The notes under the pieces: model-generated
The model's input: only the letters and a program-made list of their open reading frames with translations
Told to the model about the DNA's origin: nothing
Database searches by the model: none
DNA from: Paraescarpia echinospica
Lineage: Eukaryota; Annelida; Polychaeta; Sabellida; Siboglinidae
DNA length: 64,000 nucleotides
Assembly (NCBI GenBank): GCA_020002185.1
Contig: CM034537.1
Location: 8,525,615-8,589,614 of the forward strand
Direction: 5' to 3'
Part shown: positions 11,135 through 22,830 of the stretch, in pieces
Numbering within the stretch: position 1 is the stretch's first letter
Layout of the letters: each line of letters opens with the position of its first letter
Program-made: the position numbers and the translations under genes

Positions 11135-12310
11135 GTTGTATTGAGGATGATCTCTAAATGCCGATATACGAAACTTTACTAAACCGATGAAATGAACCGC
11201 AGATCCACACACTGCTTCACGAAATTTTGAACTACATCGACCTATACTACAGAATATGTTTTAAAGTAAAGTCGGGTGCGTTATCGAAGAGTTACACACA
11301 CAACAAAGTCTACTTTAGAGAAGATTTGTCAAAGGTACATGTATATTTACAACATGCATTAATCTACTGGCGGAGTGTTCCTCTCAGACGGACCGTTTAT
11401 CCTTTAATTGTAGTTGCAAGTGCTGTAATGCGTAGAGTAGGCGTTTCTAGTAAACCGGCGTTTATCAAGAAATATGAAACATACAGTTCGTGGGACCTGA
11501 ACGGTTGTGAGTCAGCGTCACAGAGTGAAATAAAGCATACACAGCTATAGTTACAGAGACACGCTGGAAACAGACCAACGCATCCGAGTGGAATAAGTAC
11601 ACGCTGTAATTGTGACAAAGGCACGCTGAAAAGTCACCTAAAACAACAAATCCTAGTCGAATCAATTTCAAATCGGTAGTTAGAGAGACACGCTGAAAAC
11701 CGACAATCGGCATCATATCTGCCTCTGCTACTCATGTAAACAACAGCTCATATTCATGGCAACAATGAAATGTCTGCCCATCTACGGGTGCGAATCCTGG
11801 ACCATAACAAAAATAACTCAAGAAACAAGAATTGATGCGTGCCACCCAATAATGCTGCAAACCGTTCTTAAGAGTAAGCAAAGATAGACCAGCCTGTACA
11901 TGCATCGACTCTCCTAAGGAACACGTGGGACTGAGCAGGAGGAGGTATACATAACATTGAAAAACACACGTCTAGAGACAGATGGTTAGACCCAGCACAG
12001 TTCGGTGCTATTGGCCGGTGTGAGGGGGCGTGTAGACATAATATTTAGTATCGTAATTATCATCGTTGTCATAATAGGAGATTAATATGTAATTCATTGC
12101 GTGGAAAAAACCAAAAGTATTTAACAACTCGGCTCTAGTTACTTGTATACATTTGCGATTGATAGCACTGTATTTTAATAAGATCAAATAAAATTTCAAT
12201 GGCCGCAGTGTCATTCTGATCACAATAGTGAGATAAAATGACACGCTAGAAGGTACAATATTGGCAAACTGGTCGGAACAAAATACAATACAGAAAACAT
12301 AGAGAAATAG
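11135..12310. other. No gene recognised; weak GACACGCTG repeats
   Basis: From 11545 to 11700 a phrase like GAGACACGCTGAAAAC recurs about four times at irregular spacing. Otherwise I see no coding or element structure. Confidence 0.4.
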
Positions 12311-12315
12311 CACAC

Positions 12316-12356
<41 letters not shown>
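12311..12356. repeat. (TA)n microsatellite
   Basis: TA-rich simple repeat. A shorter one lies at 12450-12467. Confidence 0.9.
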
Positions 12357-12359
<3 letters not shown>

Positions 12360-12479
12360 CTCGTCTTAGATATGTTTCCAGCATGTATACAACTGAAAAC
12401 TAATTAACAAATGGGGTTTCTTTGAACTATTCTATTTGAAATTAAATATAATATATATATATATATCTACTATATGTAA

Positions 12480-13590
12480 ATTTAGCAAACTTGTCAAATA
12501 GCCATGGGGAATTCCGACACAAAAATATACAATATATATATTTAATACGTAAGCCCCGACTGTAGTTTGAGAGTGTTCAGCTTTACAGCCACATGGGTCA
12601 AAGCATCACATCAAGTGGATATGTACCGCTGATGTCGCGGGGAACTGTGAGACAAAAAAGCTAGTTGTAGAAATGTCGGCAGATACTTGAGTACCTCGCG
12701 GAATGACGTTTGGACACGTTCTTCGTGCACCATTACAACAATAACGCTCGGTACGGAGTGCGACTGTTAACGCGTGCTACACAATTTACGACAACGGCGG
12801 GCCAGCATTTGGTACAGAACCGGCGCATACCAGTTGGATGCAACTTATATGATAATACGGCATGCTGTTAATTGACGCGGCAAAGATATATATGTGTGTG
12901 TCGATGTGCTAACCTTTTTGCTATCGATTTAATGCACGCGAGTCACGTGTGATCCATACAACATATATTAATTATAGGTCTACATAATTAAGTCATCTTC
13001 TAAATATTGATATGATTCTTATTAGGTTTTGAGGTTAACACGAGTATATAAGCACCTAGATCTGGGGTATGGTCACCAAATCCCGGATGATGTGGTAATT
13101 CCTGTCGTTCTAATTGCCTCTCAGATAACGTATAGGCTTGACGGGTTCCCCAGTACATGCCTACACTGTATTACTGCAGAACCTACCTGGATTTAGCAGT
13201 CGGCCTCTTCTCAGAACCCCTAAGCATTTGATAGTCATTGCCTCCATCTCGTCGAATGAGTCTGCGTCTCCGTGTCAGCTCGTGCACACACTGTCTCCAG
13301 CCTCTGCGGTTGTCACTTTCTGTCAACTGTTTTCACCCAGCCTGCACTGGAACGGGGAGTGGTTGTCACCACGTCAGTCAGCTGTCAATCAAACAATCAT
13401 TCTGTTCTACTACGCAACATCGGTGGCTCACGATCCTGCGGACTACCTAAATGGGATAGAGGCGTTGTGCGTAGGAAAAAACTCGCGAGCAGTGTTACGT
13501 TAAACTGCGTTACTTCAGGCTTTGCAACGATATACGCGTCGGTGCGTGTGATTCACATCGTATGTCAGTACTAGTTAAATACTGACATAC
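12480..13590. other. No supported gene
   Basis: Overlapping open frames at 13138-13574 in all three phases have no recognisable domain and lie in ordinary-composition DNA. They were not accepted as genes. Confidence 0.4.
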
Positions 13591-13599
13591 AGTGCCGGT

Positions 13600-13765
13600 G
13601 TAGTAAGTTGAAAACACTACCCCTCGAAAACACTACGTTAGTGTTTTGAGGGTAAACTCAAAACACTACCGTAGTGTTTTGAGCGTACCCTCAAAATACT
13701 ACCGTAGTGTTCTGAGGGTATCCTCAAAACAATACGTTCAAAACACTACCCCTGACGTTTCTTAT
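13600..13765. mobile_element. Palindromic AAAACACTACC element, copy 1
   Basis: Four to five alternations of CTCAAAACACTACC and GGTAGTGTTTTGAG make nested hairpins, for example around 13650-13682. It starts near CCGGTGTAG and ends AAAACACTACCCC. A related copy in the opposite orientation lies at 28195-28320. This looks like a small foldback MITE family without coding capacity. Confidence 0.7.
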
Positions 13766-13770
13766 TCAAA

Positions 13771-14124
13771 TGTTAATTTTCTCTGTGTTAGGGGCCATCC
13801 ATAAAGTATGTATCGGTTTGGGGAAGGATGGGGGTATCCGGGCAAGCGCTACGAAGCTTTACATGGGATGGGGAGATATGTGGGTAAGGGTTATGTAACA
13901 AATTAAAACTAAAATGTGTTGATCTCGTCGGGCTGTTGACATCAGACAGATAGTATAAATTGCTACGGCACTTATAAAACAATACGGTTCTCTTTCTGTT
14001 TGTGTGTTTGTCCGTGGTCTCATATCTCCGTTAGTTTGGCATGTATGAGGCTGACATTTTGTGTGCGATCTAGCGGGCCACTTCGGGTTGTTTCCGAAAT
14101 TAGTCAGGGAATGGGGATCCTGGG
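13771..14124. other. No recognised feature
   Basis: Ordinary AT-rich sequence leading into the TA-rich tract. No coding or repeat signal is seen. Confidence 0.4.
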
Positions 14125-14247
14125 GTATATATATATATATATACTACAGTGTATATATATATACACTGTATATATATATATATACACTGTATATATATAT
14201 ATATATATACACACACATACACTGTATATATATATATATATATATAA
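14125..14247. repeat. Compound (TA)n/(CA)n microsatellite
   Basis: Four TATATA blocks are separated by CACTGTA or CACACA and form long AT hairpins. The tract begins exactly where the OTU-like open frame to its right should reach its catalytic histidine. Isoleucine-tyrosine open frames across it are artefacts. Confidence 0.9.
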
Positions 14248-16110
14248 GCGTGCAAGTTCGTTAGGTATACACTTTGTTTCCATTTCAGCACGCCCGGTAC
14301 ATGACAAAGGGGTTTATACGGAAGCCACGCCTTTGTGGTATTGTAATCTGTGTACACAAACATCGCTGTTTGTAGTACAGTAGTCATAGCCACAATCTCT
14401 ACCTCTGTTGCCATGATCCTTTGTTGGCCATCCCGCTGGTTGAAACACATTGATTAATGTTTACGCCATTGTAGTTGCTAAACATTTGATAATGTGTTGG
14501 TTCGCAGAGAAATGCTGCTACCAGGTCCCGCACCATCTTGTAGTTCGCTTGTGTACCGGTCAATTCAGACTCATGGCTCGAAAAAACAGTTGCCATCATC
14601 TGTGATGGCGTCCGCCGTCAGCTTTGGCTCGGTTAGATTAGCGACCTGCTGTCTAGATTTCATCATTTTAGATAACGGAAGGTTCAGGCGCCCAGCTTGG
14701 TATTTTCACCAGGCTGATATAGTTGGCACGAACGCAAACTGCTGTTTTGGTGTGATCTTTGTCAGCATTATATCAGGCATTTCGGTGTCAGGTTTCTTGG
14801 CGGGCAGGTCGAAATTCGGCGGCATGTCGGCGGGCGGGTGGAAGTTTAGCGGTATGTCGGCGGGCGGGTCGAAGTTTGGCGGCTTGGCGGGCGGGTCGAT
14901 GACTGATGGCATCTCGGCTGGTGAATCTGTACGCAGGGTGTCATGAGTCTCCTTTGGTGCCGTAGGTGTGACCGAGTCAAGATGCTGTCGCTTACAGTAA
15001 CGTTTCAGGTTGACACCGAGAGCTTTCTGTTTTAGAATGATACCATTTTCACTCATGAGATCATAGGTGCCATTTTTTGAATGGCAGCATGGGTGGTGTA
15101 GGGCCAAGCCAAGGATCCAAGTCGTCCCGCCTTCCCTGTCGGCTCGTCGAATATTCTAAAGAAGCACGGAATCTCCTCTCTTGAATGCTCCTCGATCCCG
15201 ATGGCGTTTCTGGCGGTCTTGTGCTTTTATTGTGTTAGTCACTACACGACGTGATGTGTCTTTCCGCATTTTTTCCATAACTGCTACACATTCCGTGATT
15301 TCATCTTGAACAATGTCATCTTCAGGATGTTCATTCGCGTCTCGGCATTCAATTGGCAGTCGCGCTTTCCGTAGATTCATTAGAAAGAGCGGGGTGTAAT
15401 CAGTTGACTTCTGCACACTGCTACGGAAGATAAACAGCACACCAATAAGTGCATGTGGCGATTCTTCTGGTTTCCCTTCCAGCACCTTCAGCAACGCGCT
15501 CTGAATCGCCCGATTGCAGCGTTCTGCCAACCCGTTCGCCTGTGGACGATAAGCACTGGTTATGCGTTGTTTGACACCAGTTAACTCGTGGGGCCGCTTC
15601 GACACCGCGTTTGCAAATTCACGACCCTGGTCATTTATCTGGACGTCAGCACAGCTGTGGCGGCAAATTAATTCAAACAAAAACTTTGCCACACTGTCGG
15701 CAGATTTAGACTTTATGGGTTCAGCCTCAACCCGCTTGGTGTAGTAATCGACAGCATCGGCCATGTACTTGTAGCCTGCTGTTGTCTCCGGCAGACAACA
15801 AAGGTTAACATCTATTTGATTCCACGGCTCAGATGGAACCGAGACCATGTGCAGGGAAGATGCTGCGTTCGTTGGCAACGGTCGCATGTGTTCATGTACT
15901 TTTTCACATCTCCTTTCACACCTGTCCACCAGTACCTCTCCAAGATCTTTGCGCAGGTCTTGTCTTGGCCGATATGTGCACCCAGTGACTTGGATTCGAT
16001 GGTGTTCCCTATCCCCTTGTGGCATGCTTTCAGGATGTGCTGGTGGTCATTGGCATCGGATATCACATGGATTTATCGAACTGTAAGAGACCAATATTGA
16101 CTATTATTGC
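14248..16110 (-). pseudogene. Ginger1/Gypsy-type integrase fused to an OTU cysteine protease, broken transposon ORF
   Basis: Read on the minus strand, domains come in this order. An H2C2 zinc-binding module (ACHKGIGN, AHIGQDKT, NTCDRCQRT) lies at about 16040-15880. An integrase core follows with NQIDVNL, QINDQGREFAN and YRPQANGLAERCNR, supplying the D-D-E triad. A GPY/F-like module (WILGLALHH...NGTYDLM) comes after an in-frame TAG at about 15156, then a Pro-Pro-Asn-Phe-Asp repeat linker. Last is an OTU-type protease (AITDDGNCFF, RAMSL, ELTGTQANYKMVRDLV, TEVEIVAMTTVLQ, SVYLTN). Frameshifts near 15880, 14587 and 14410, the stop codon and loss of the OTU histidine show it is dead. Ginger1 DNA transposons are, as I recall, reported with OTU domains; a Gypsy LTR element is the alternative. 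No LTR, terminal repeat or RT was seen. Confidence 0.8.
14770..14935 (-). repeat. Pro-rich decapeptide repeat in the integrase-OTU linker
   Basis: Imperfect 30-bp units encode PPADMPPNFD-like decapeptides between the GPY/F and OTU modules. The plus-strand shadow reads as Gly-rich repeats. Confidence 0.7.
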
Positions 16111-16545
16111 CAAAATATAAAATCATTCATTCAGATCACACAGTAAACAGAATTTGCGACAGCGAATCTATGGAATTATATTACGTCCAAAAATTCCCCA
16201 TGTTACGTGCTATTTTGTTACATGCATAATGTTTAATGTCTGCCAGGTGGTAGGTTGGCAAGTTTCAAAGTGCCATATCCGCACCTGATTTGTTAACATT
16301 TATCTACGTATTGTTCTTAATACTAGAACACATGTTCTAGGTATGCTGCCCATCAAACTGAGTGTATTAAGCCCGAAAAATTGTTCGCATTTTTCATTTT
16401 CCGCTCGCAAAATAAATAAATACAAATGTCAAATAATAAACAGTTGCTACTGCCTGAAATTGGCATTTATTGCAGAAGCGCGCGTTCCTTCCTTTGATGT
16501 GCTTGATTCACACGGTCTTTACACGCACACACGTATGCACGTACC
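16111..16545. other. No recognised feature
   Basis: AT-rich DNA upstream of the integrase remnant. A TTACAG acceptor-like site near 16093 could mark the start of an integrase exon, but no upstream exon is seen. Confidence 0.35.
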
Positions 16546-16593
16546 ACCTCCCGCACGCCCACATGCACACGCACACAGAGAGAGAGAGGCACA

Positions 16594-16640
<47 letters not shown>
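16546..16640. repeat. (CA)n/(CG)n microsatellite
   Basis: CACACA and CGCACG alternation with a GAGAGAGAG interruption, ending in about 14 CA repeats. It is not coding. Confidence 0.95.
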
Positions 16641-16641
<1 letters not shown>

Positions 16642-17893
16642 TCCTGCTAATAATTATAATGGCTATTAACCCCTGGTCGATTCTGGGTAATGGAATATAC
16701 AGTTCCTTTAAAGGTTCGAATGCTTCAATAACTTACTGAGTTAACAAACAATTCTCCTCTCACTGACGTTGCTACATTTTTGTTGAACTCTGCTCTCCTA
16801 AATGACTATTATATATAATGGTATTTTTAAAAATACTACAACTCATTTGATATATCATAAATATGTTTACCAGTTTTTTATTTATTAAAAGTATAAATAA
16901 TCAAGATGGATAATTGAACATCTATAAAAGTATTTGATATGCACATCGGTCTTCAAATTGCATTTAAAATCATAGTTTACATTAGTTTTATCCTCCTTAG
17001 ATTTTAATTGTATAATTAATAATTAATCAAATCTATAGAAAATGTGTTCTCTTCAAAGCAAAAATAATTACATAAGAATTGTATTTATTGACTTTACTTC
17101 ATTGTAGTTGTACTCTGTTCTTTTACGTAGATAAATTATATTTAGTATGGCTGTGAAATAATTTTTTTTTACTATATTATCAATTAATTCCTATTGTATT
17201 CAAGGAAAACATAAATACCACAAAAGCAACATATTTAACTAATTTCGACAAATCTAAGCAACATCCAACGTTTAATGTAGCAATGACTTCCTAAAAAGTT
17301 ATTGTAGGTCTATGCGAGGAATACTTTTATTATGACTCATAAAAGTGTCTTTTTCGTGAGTACGGATCATCCGATGCGCAGGTGATGCTTTAATTAGCTA
17401 CATATTGTGGCAAAAAACATTTAACAAGCTTTCATTGATGGTCTATATGATTTTATACCTGTCATTTATGGCGGCGATTGGGGATCGGAGGTTGTATACC
17501 CTATTTGGCGTAAAGAAGCGGTCTACCCTACGCGGCTCTTTACGTATAACTGGTCTGCGTACGCTGCATACGAATATACTATATATTATTCAGCCAACGT
17601 AAATAACACTTTTGCACAAAGTAATTAAAAACCGAATAAAGCAAATAATACAGACGATAATTACCTCCAGCACTGAGCCGACGGAGCCTGTGTTTGAATA
17701 GGTACATTACAATCCGCTAGAGGCAGCACTGTAGATTTGTCCTCTGAATCTAGACCAACATCTGTGACGCGTGAGTCCGCTCCCGCCAAGATTCAGGGCT
17801 TCCCCAAGATTGCGTGGTAACATTATGCAAATGAATATTCGACCTATATTGATGATCACATGAACCAATGAAAGACAGAACGACGTCATAGCC
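16641..17893. other. AT-rich DNA, then a GC-richer segment possibly promoter-like
   Basis: From 16740 to 17400 the DNA is very AT-rich and featureless. From about 17690 it becomes richer in CpG and contains ATGCAAAT (near 17825), CCAATGAAAG (near 17866) and GACGTCAT (17883-17890), which resemble octamer, CCAAT and CRE sites. They lie just upstream of a possible short first exon. This is suggestive only. Confidence 0.3.
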
Positions 17894-17929
17894 ATGTTCG
17901 CGGACAGTTTTCCGACAATTTTGACTGAG
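17894..17929 (+). CDS. Possible short first coding exon (unknown gene)
   Basis: GCCATG starts an open stretch of 12 codons (MFADSFPTILTE) ending at a strong donor, GAG/GTAAGT. The upstream sequence has CCAAT-like and CRE-like sites. No downstream exon could be linked, so this is a candidate based on splice and start consensus alone. Confidence 0.3.
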
Positions 17930-19600
17930 GTAAGTGGTTGTTAACTTTGACGTTTAAACAATCGTTTAAAAATACGGTAAAAATTACCGTTAGCCTATTA
18001 TTTATCTTATGGACTCTATTTTATGTATATCTACTTTAATATGATATGCATGTTATAGTTGTGAGCTTTGTCGGAAAGACGCAGCGGCCCGTCGAAAATA
18101 GGCATGTTGCACGCTGTTTGGCGTTCAAAATGGAAAAGCGCAGTTAGCAGACAAGCGCACGAGCTGTGCCGCAGCATGTACGCCACGTTGGCGTTGGCAC
18201 AATTAAGTTCGACGGGCGCGCGCGCTATGCAAATCACAAAATACTTGCTCTGACACGGATTAAAATGTATGCTTCTAAACTATTCTAAAAATTAGTCATA
18301 GTTTTAAATTGATTTACAAATGTAGCATTGGGTCTGAGAATGTGAGCGTAGACTGAAGTGATCCAATATTTCTGTGTCTGACTGTTCGATTCGTATGAGA
18401 TACGAACAGAATGTAGCCATTGTGGATCACGCTGTTTCCTACAATTTAATCCACATAATCAACACTGTTTGTACGTAAATCCCGATGTATTTTGTGCGAA
18501 TAATGAATTATATATATGTAAATAATGTATGATGTTATTTATTTTTAAAAAAAGCTTGTTAAAATTTTAGTTTCACAATTTAAAAATCTATATGACCTTG
18601 GCATGTTTTGGCCGTTATACAATATTGATATTGAGCCATTTAACATTTAATCCAGTGCCATCGACACTTTTATAATTAATATAAAATAATTAATGTTATA
18701 ATATAATGTGCAAAAATGTGTCATGTTTACATTTAATTGAACATATATTATTATGGCGTTCCCTTTTATATTGCGTTTGTTTTAATAACATTTAAAGTAA
18801 TATATTTAAACATACATTAATACAGTTTCCCTGTATTTCATGTTGAAGGATTGTGTTGGAAACATTCGAAGAATAGGAATATAGTGAAGATAAGTTTTAG
18901 TCTATCATTATTTTAGAGTAATACTACACAATAAATGAAAATATCAACAATAAATACAGTATATATATATATATACACAAATGCAAACTCAATATATTTA
19001 CGTATAGAAATTACTGATGGAGTATATATATAATAAAATATATAGTTTTAAGCATATATAAACTCTTCAGATGCCTGGGCCAGGGAGCTTCTGTGACAGG
19101 TGTCTTGAGAGAGCATACAATTTATTATTTTATATTTATTGTTGATATACTCAATAGCAAACTCATACAAATATTCTCACATACAGAGACAGAAGATTCA
19201 CACTGTCACCTCCACGTTGGTTTCTGTCGTGAATCACAACAATGATAAAAGATATCGGTGTTGTGTGCACTAAGAACAGTGTGGTAATAACTGCACTTAT
19301 AAAATGTATGGAATAGCTGGACAAACTTAACTATATGTACATTCTTATTTTCCAGAACATGCCGAAGGTGATGCCAACTTTGTTGATCATTGGGTACAGT
19401 TTCGTCCGCAGGATGGCAGAAACGTGTCAGAGAGGTAACATGTGGGATACAGCACAAGTACTATTGACCAGACCTCTGCTTGTCCGATATATTTGGAAAG
19501 GTCGTTTTCCGAGGGAAAGGTGGGCTAACTATGGATAGTCTTTTTCGGGAACTGTACCCTAACTATGTATCTGCCATCCTGCGAACAAAACTGCCCAATG
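17930..19600. other. No supported gene
   Basis: A CpG-richer stretch at 18060-18240 keeps short open frames on both strands without a recognisable domain. The rest is AT-rich with scattered (TA)n, for example 18958-18976. Confidence 0.4.
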
Positions 19601-19609
19601 ATAAATAGT

Positions 19610-20050
19610 GGCACTTGAGCCTCGTGTCACATGAACATTGAGACAGTTACACATTGCTGTCATGTGACCATTGGCACACTTCACTTGCATGGATATATGA
19701 CACATTGAACTGATTATATCTACTCGGTCAACAGTGTCCTGTGAACATTGGCACACTTCACTTGCATTGATGTATATGATGCATTGAACTGATTATATCT
19801 ACACTCGGCCAACAGTGTCCTGTGAACATTGGTACACTTTACTTGCATTGCTGTATGATGCATTGAACGGATTTTATCTACACTCGGCCAACAGTGTCCT
19901 GTGAACATTGGTACACTTCACTTGCATTGCTGTATGACGCATTGAATGGATTTATCTACACTCAACCAACAGTGTCCTGTGAACATTGGCACACTTCACT
20001 TGCATGGATATATGAAATTGTGAACCGATTATATCTACACTAGTCGGCAA
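19610..20050. repeat. Roughly 79-bp tandem repeat, five copies
   Basis: The core GTGTCCTGTGAACATTGGCA is followed by CACTTCACTTGCAT and ATTGAACTGATTATATCTAC. It recurs with a period of about 78-80 bp and copies differ at scattered positions. Short minus-strand open frames are by-products. Confidence 0.88.
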
Positions 20051-20842
20051 TGTACTCTGTTCCTCCTATAGTTTCCTGTATGTGCAGTGAAGCTGACTAG
20101 TTCACGTACTTCTGCTGTTTCAGTTGTTTTCAATGTCTACTTGTCGGCTGCGTACTGTGAACAACATGTTAATATTACTTCATGTTGACGTGTGATACAT
20201 TAATGAACAAAACAATTAAATATCATTGTTGTAGTACTGACCTTTGCATTGTACTGTGAACATTTCATGACATTGAACTATACAGGAAATTATACAGATC
20301 TTGGAATGCATAATAAATTATGTTAAATTCAAGCAATGCTGTTGTGTTTCTTCACAACAATGGTTGTGTCAGGGACACCTCAATGTTTATAAACAGGTCA
20401 AATAATGCCCAATGGTCAACAGTTAATAGTTGAACTTTCATTTTGATCAACATACCATAATTATTAAGTAAAAATAAATTGGACATTAATAATATAGACA
20501 AGATGGTTAGAGGTCAATTAAATTAATCATTAATGGTTCACACTTTAATATGCCATTTTATCCACAAAATTATGGTCAATATGTATCAATGTCATATGCT
20601 ATTATGGTCAAGATTAAACATTTAGTTACTTTTAATTTGCTAGCACAACATACCATAATTATTAGTTTAAAATAAATTGCACATTCATACTTGCAATTAG
20701 GTCAAAGGTCTTTTTTTAAACAAGTTACCTCACTATTGGTTCATGCTTTAATACACTTCTTTATAGTCAATGTGTACATAAATGTTCCATTCCAACACAT
20801 TATAAACATACCAAGCCCATGTGTAACACATAATCATTTAAT
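20051..20842. other. AT-rich sequence with scattered GGTCA motifs
   Basis: No coding signal. The phrase CATACCATAATTATTA occurs twice, near 20451 and 20649, suggesting an old duplication of about 200 bp. GGTCAA/GGTCAT motifs rise in frequency toward the cluster at 20843. Confidence 0.45.
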
Positions 20843-20940
20843 TAGGTCACTTGTCAACATATATAGGTCAACGGTCATTAAAGGTCAAATAACTAGGTCA
20901 TGTCAAGGTCACCGTACAAGGTCAACATTTTTAGGTCATA
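20843..20940 (+). promoter_or_regulatory. Cluster of seven AGGTCA half-sites
   Basis: AGGTCA occurs at 20844, 20865, 20882, 20895, 20906, 20919 and 20933, all on the plus strand. Two have a TCA-AGGTCA or CA-AGGTCA extension of the kind bound by monomeric nuclear receptors. A regulatory role is inference; decayed tandem repeat is the simpler alternative. Confidence 0.35.
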
Positions 20941-21440
20941 ACATTTTACTTTACTTCAATATCTTCATTAGAACAGATTGTCATGTTTTGCCTATATTCA
21001 GTGCCACATGGTGGCAGCACAGTCTGCACAAGCTCCAGATCACAAGAAATGGACATGAATCCTACAGACACAATGACCCTTTTTTCAGACACAAAAAAGT
21101 GGATTTACTTTGTTAATATTAGAGATATTTCAAAAAGGGTTGTAAACTACATAACATACACTATCACATAGAAGTGTTTAACTGATTATATATCAATTTT
21201 GAATGTTTTTGTAATGTACCTAGTTTGAAGTATAACTCTCCACCACGCACAGCAAAATTGCTTGCCTGGCGCTTAAAGTTGTTTTTCTTTCCGCAGTCAT
21301 TCTTAAAACTCCGTGGATACTTTCCTGTGGTCAGATAAAAGATTATGCTATCAAAATGAAAGGTTGCCACTCCCCGTGGACGTCACATGCTTGTCGTGGT
21401 CTATTTAACTAGATGCACGATGTTGTATAAGTTTTCTCAA
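20941..21440. other. No recognised feature
   Basis: Sequence of ordinary composition. Short open frames lack family resemblance. Confidence 0.4.
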
Positions 21441-21444
21441 AATC

Positions 21445-22240
21445 GAATGGCGTGAAAACTAGTTAGTTACAAATTGCCGCCTGGAAAAATTAACGGTCAC
21501 CAAATTAACCAGATACATAATGTGCATTAGGTTCTTAAAATAATCGAAAGGCACTATCCACAAAAAATTCTTTCGGCGCGAAAACATTAGTTACAAAGTG
21601 AACAATATATACATATATGGCTTAACATGTGTCTTTTTACGCGAGTACGGATCATCCGATGTACAAGTGACGCCTTGCGACAAAAAAAACAATTATATTT
21701 GTCAGTTAACGCGGGCGATTGGCACGATCCTAGTGTGTACGAAAGCACGGTTTCTCTGTTAATGATAAAATTATTTTTTTCAGTGAATAGACAGCAGAAT
21801 GACGCTTTGCCATTAATTGAACTAATAAGTTGAGGTGTTTACCAATATGAAAAGTCAAACAAATAACTGAAACATATCAAGAATTTTTAAAGAATAAATA
21901 TCCTGAACGTATTGACGCCCGTCTACCAAAATTTGACAATAATCATTGTATGTTTTTTGAAATAATAGAATGGCGAGAAAACAAAAGTTGACACTTGTAA
22001 CAACATATGTAACATTCAACACAAGCACGTCATGTTTTTTAAATAATCCAATGGCGCGAAAACAAAAAAGTGACAGTTGTAACAAAAAATCCGATTGGCG
22101 CAAAAAGCAATTACTTACAAACGGCTGCCAGATGAAAATCAACACATGTACGGCATGTTGCGTTTCTAAATAATAAAATGGCGCGAAAACGGAAAGTTGA
22201 CACTGACACACAAAATTTATCGGCGCGAAAACGTATCATT
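21445..22240. repeat. Diverged tandem family carrying GGCGCGAAAAC motifs
   Basis: Irregular copies of AATAATNNAATGGCGCGAAA followed by AGTTGACACTTGTAACAA. The perfect motif GGCGCGAAAAC occurs at about 21575, 22053, 22180 and 22222, with variants near 21451, 21971 and 22097. GGCGCGAAA is the reverse complement of the E2F consensus TTTCGCGCC. Confidence 0.6.
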
Positions 22241-22380
22241 ATCTGAATAGAAATTGGTGCCTTTTACGGTAGCATTGAACAGCATGTGTAATATATATAA
22301 TTTGTATATTACATATAATGTATATATATATATGATTTATATATTACATTAAATAATATATATAAAACATGTCTTAGCGG

Positions 22381-22520
22381 CCACCTGTCCATAATGATAA
22401 CCTGTATATAACGGTCACTTTTGAAAGTCCCGATTGACTTCCTATTAGTTTGCACAGTCCACTACCTGTCCATAACGGTAACCTGTATATTGCGTATAAC
22501 GGTCAGTTAATTTGGACCGA
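22381..22520. repeat. CCTGTCCATAACGG element fragment
   Basis: Two copies of CCTGTCCATAANGNTAACCT are separated by 70 bp. Related sequence, partly inverted, occurs at 27190-27270 on the other side of the hAT element. Probably a MITE family. Confidence 0.5.
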
Positions 22521-22757
22521 ACCATTCAGTCAAGCTGCCGCTTGCGGGCAGGTCAAATGGAATCCATAATTTCCCTGACTAAAACGTCATCGCGTCGGTG
22601 TCATCTCGTGTACGCGGGACTATCAAATTGCAATCGAGTCACGCGTGGCATCATCGGCGCTATGTGGCTCCTTTACTCCAGCAAAGACCAGTAGACTCAG
22701 CTTTGATGTTCAACATGAGCTCAGAGAAGCCATGAGCATGTAGCCACAGATGGAAGC

Positions 22758-22830
22758 GGGCCGTTGTAATATTTACCTAGGTGGCTTGGCGTAGCTGGAG
22801 AGAATGCCTAGGTAAATATTGCAATGGCCC
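22758..22830. repeat. Imperfect hairpin with 24-nt arms
   Basis: The arm at 22758-22781 (starting GGGCCGTTGTAATATTTACC) pairs with 22807-22830 at 22 of 24 positions around a 25-nt loop. Confidence 0.8.

Noticed and set aside
13138..13574. Three overlapping plus-strand frames of 70-121 codons
   Set aside because: No recognisable domain, no splice structure, and mutual overlap in all phases. A transposon tail is possible but not supportable.
14000..14450. Open frames with Tyr-Ile repeats on both strands
   Set aside because: Their length comes from the TA-rich tract. Only the minus-strand part right of 14248 carries OTU-like sequence.
17707..17895. Minus-strand frame with an Arg-rich peptide (MLPRNLGEALNL...) considered as the AGXT2 mitochondrial leader exon
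   Set aside because: The required phase-1 donor was not found at its end (the nearest GT gives phase 2), and the link is only its position upstream of the known exons.
18061..18253. GC-richer open frames on both strands as an exon
   Set aside because: No clear splice sites or domain. Left unassigned.
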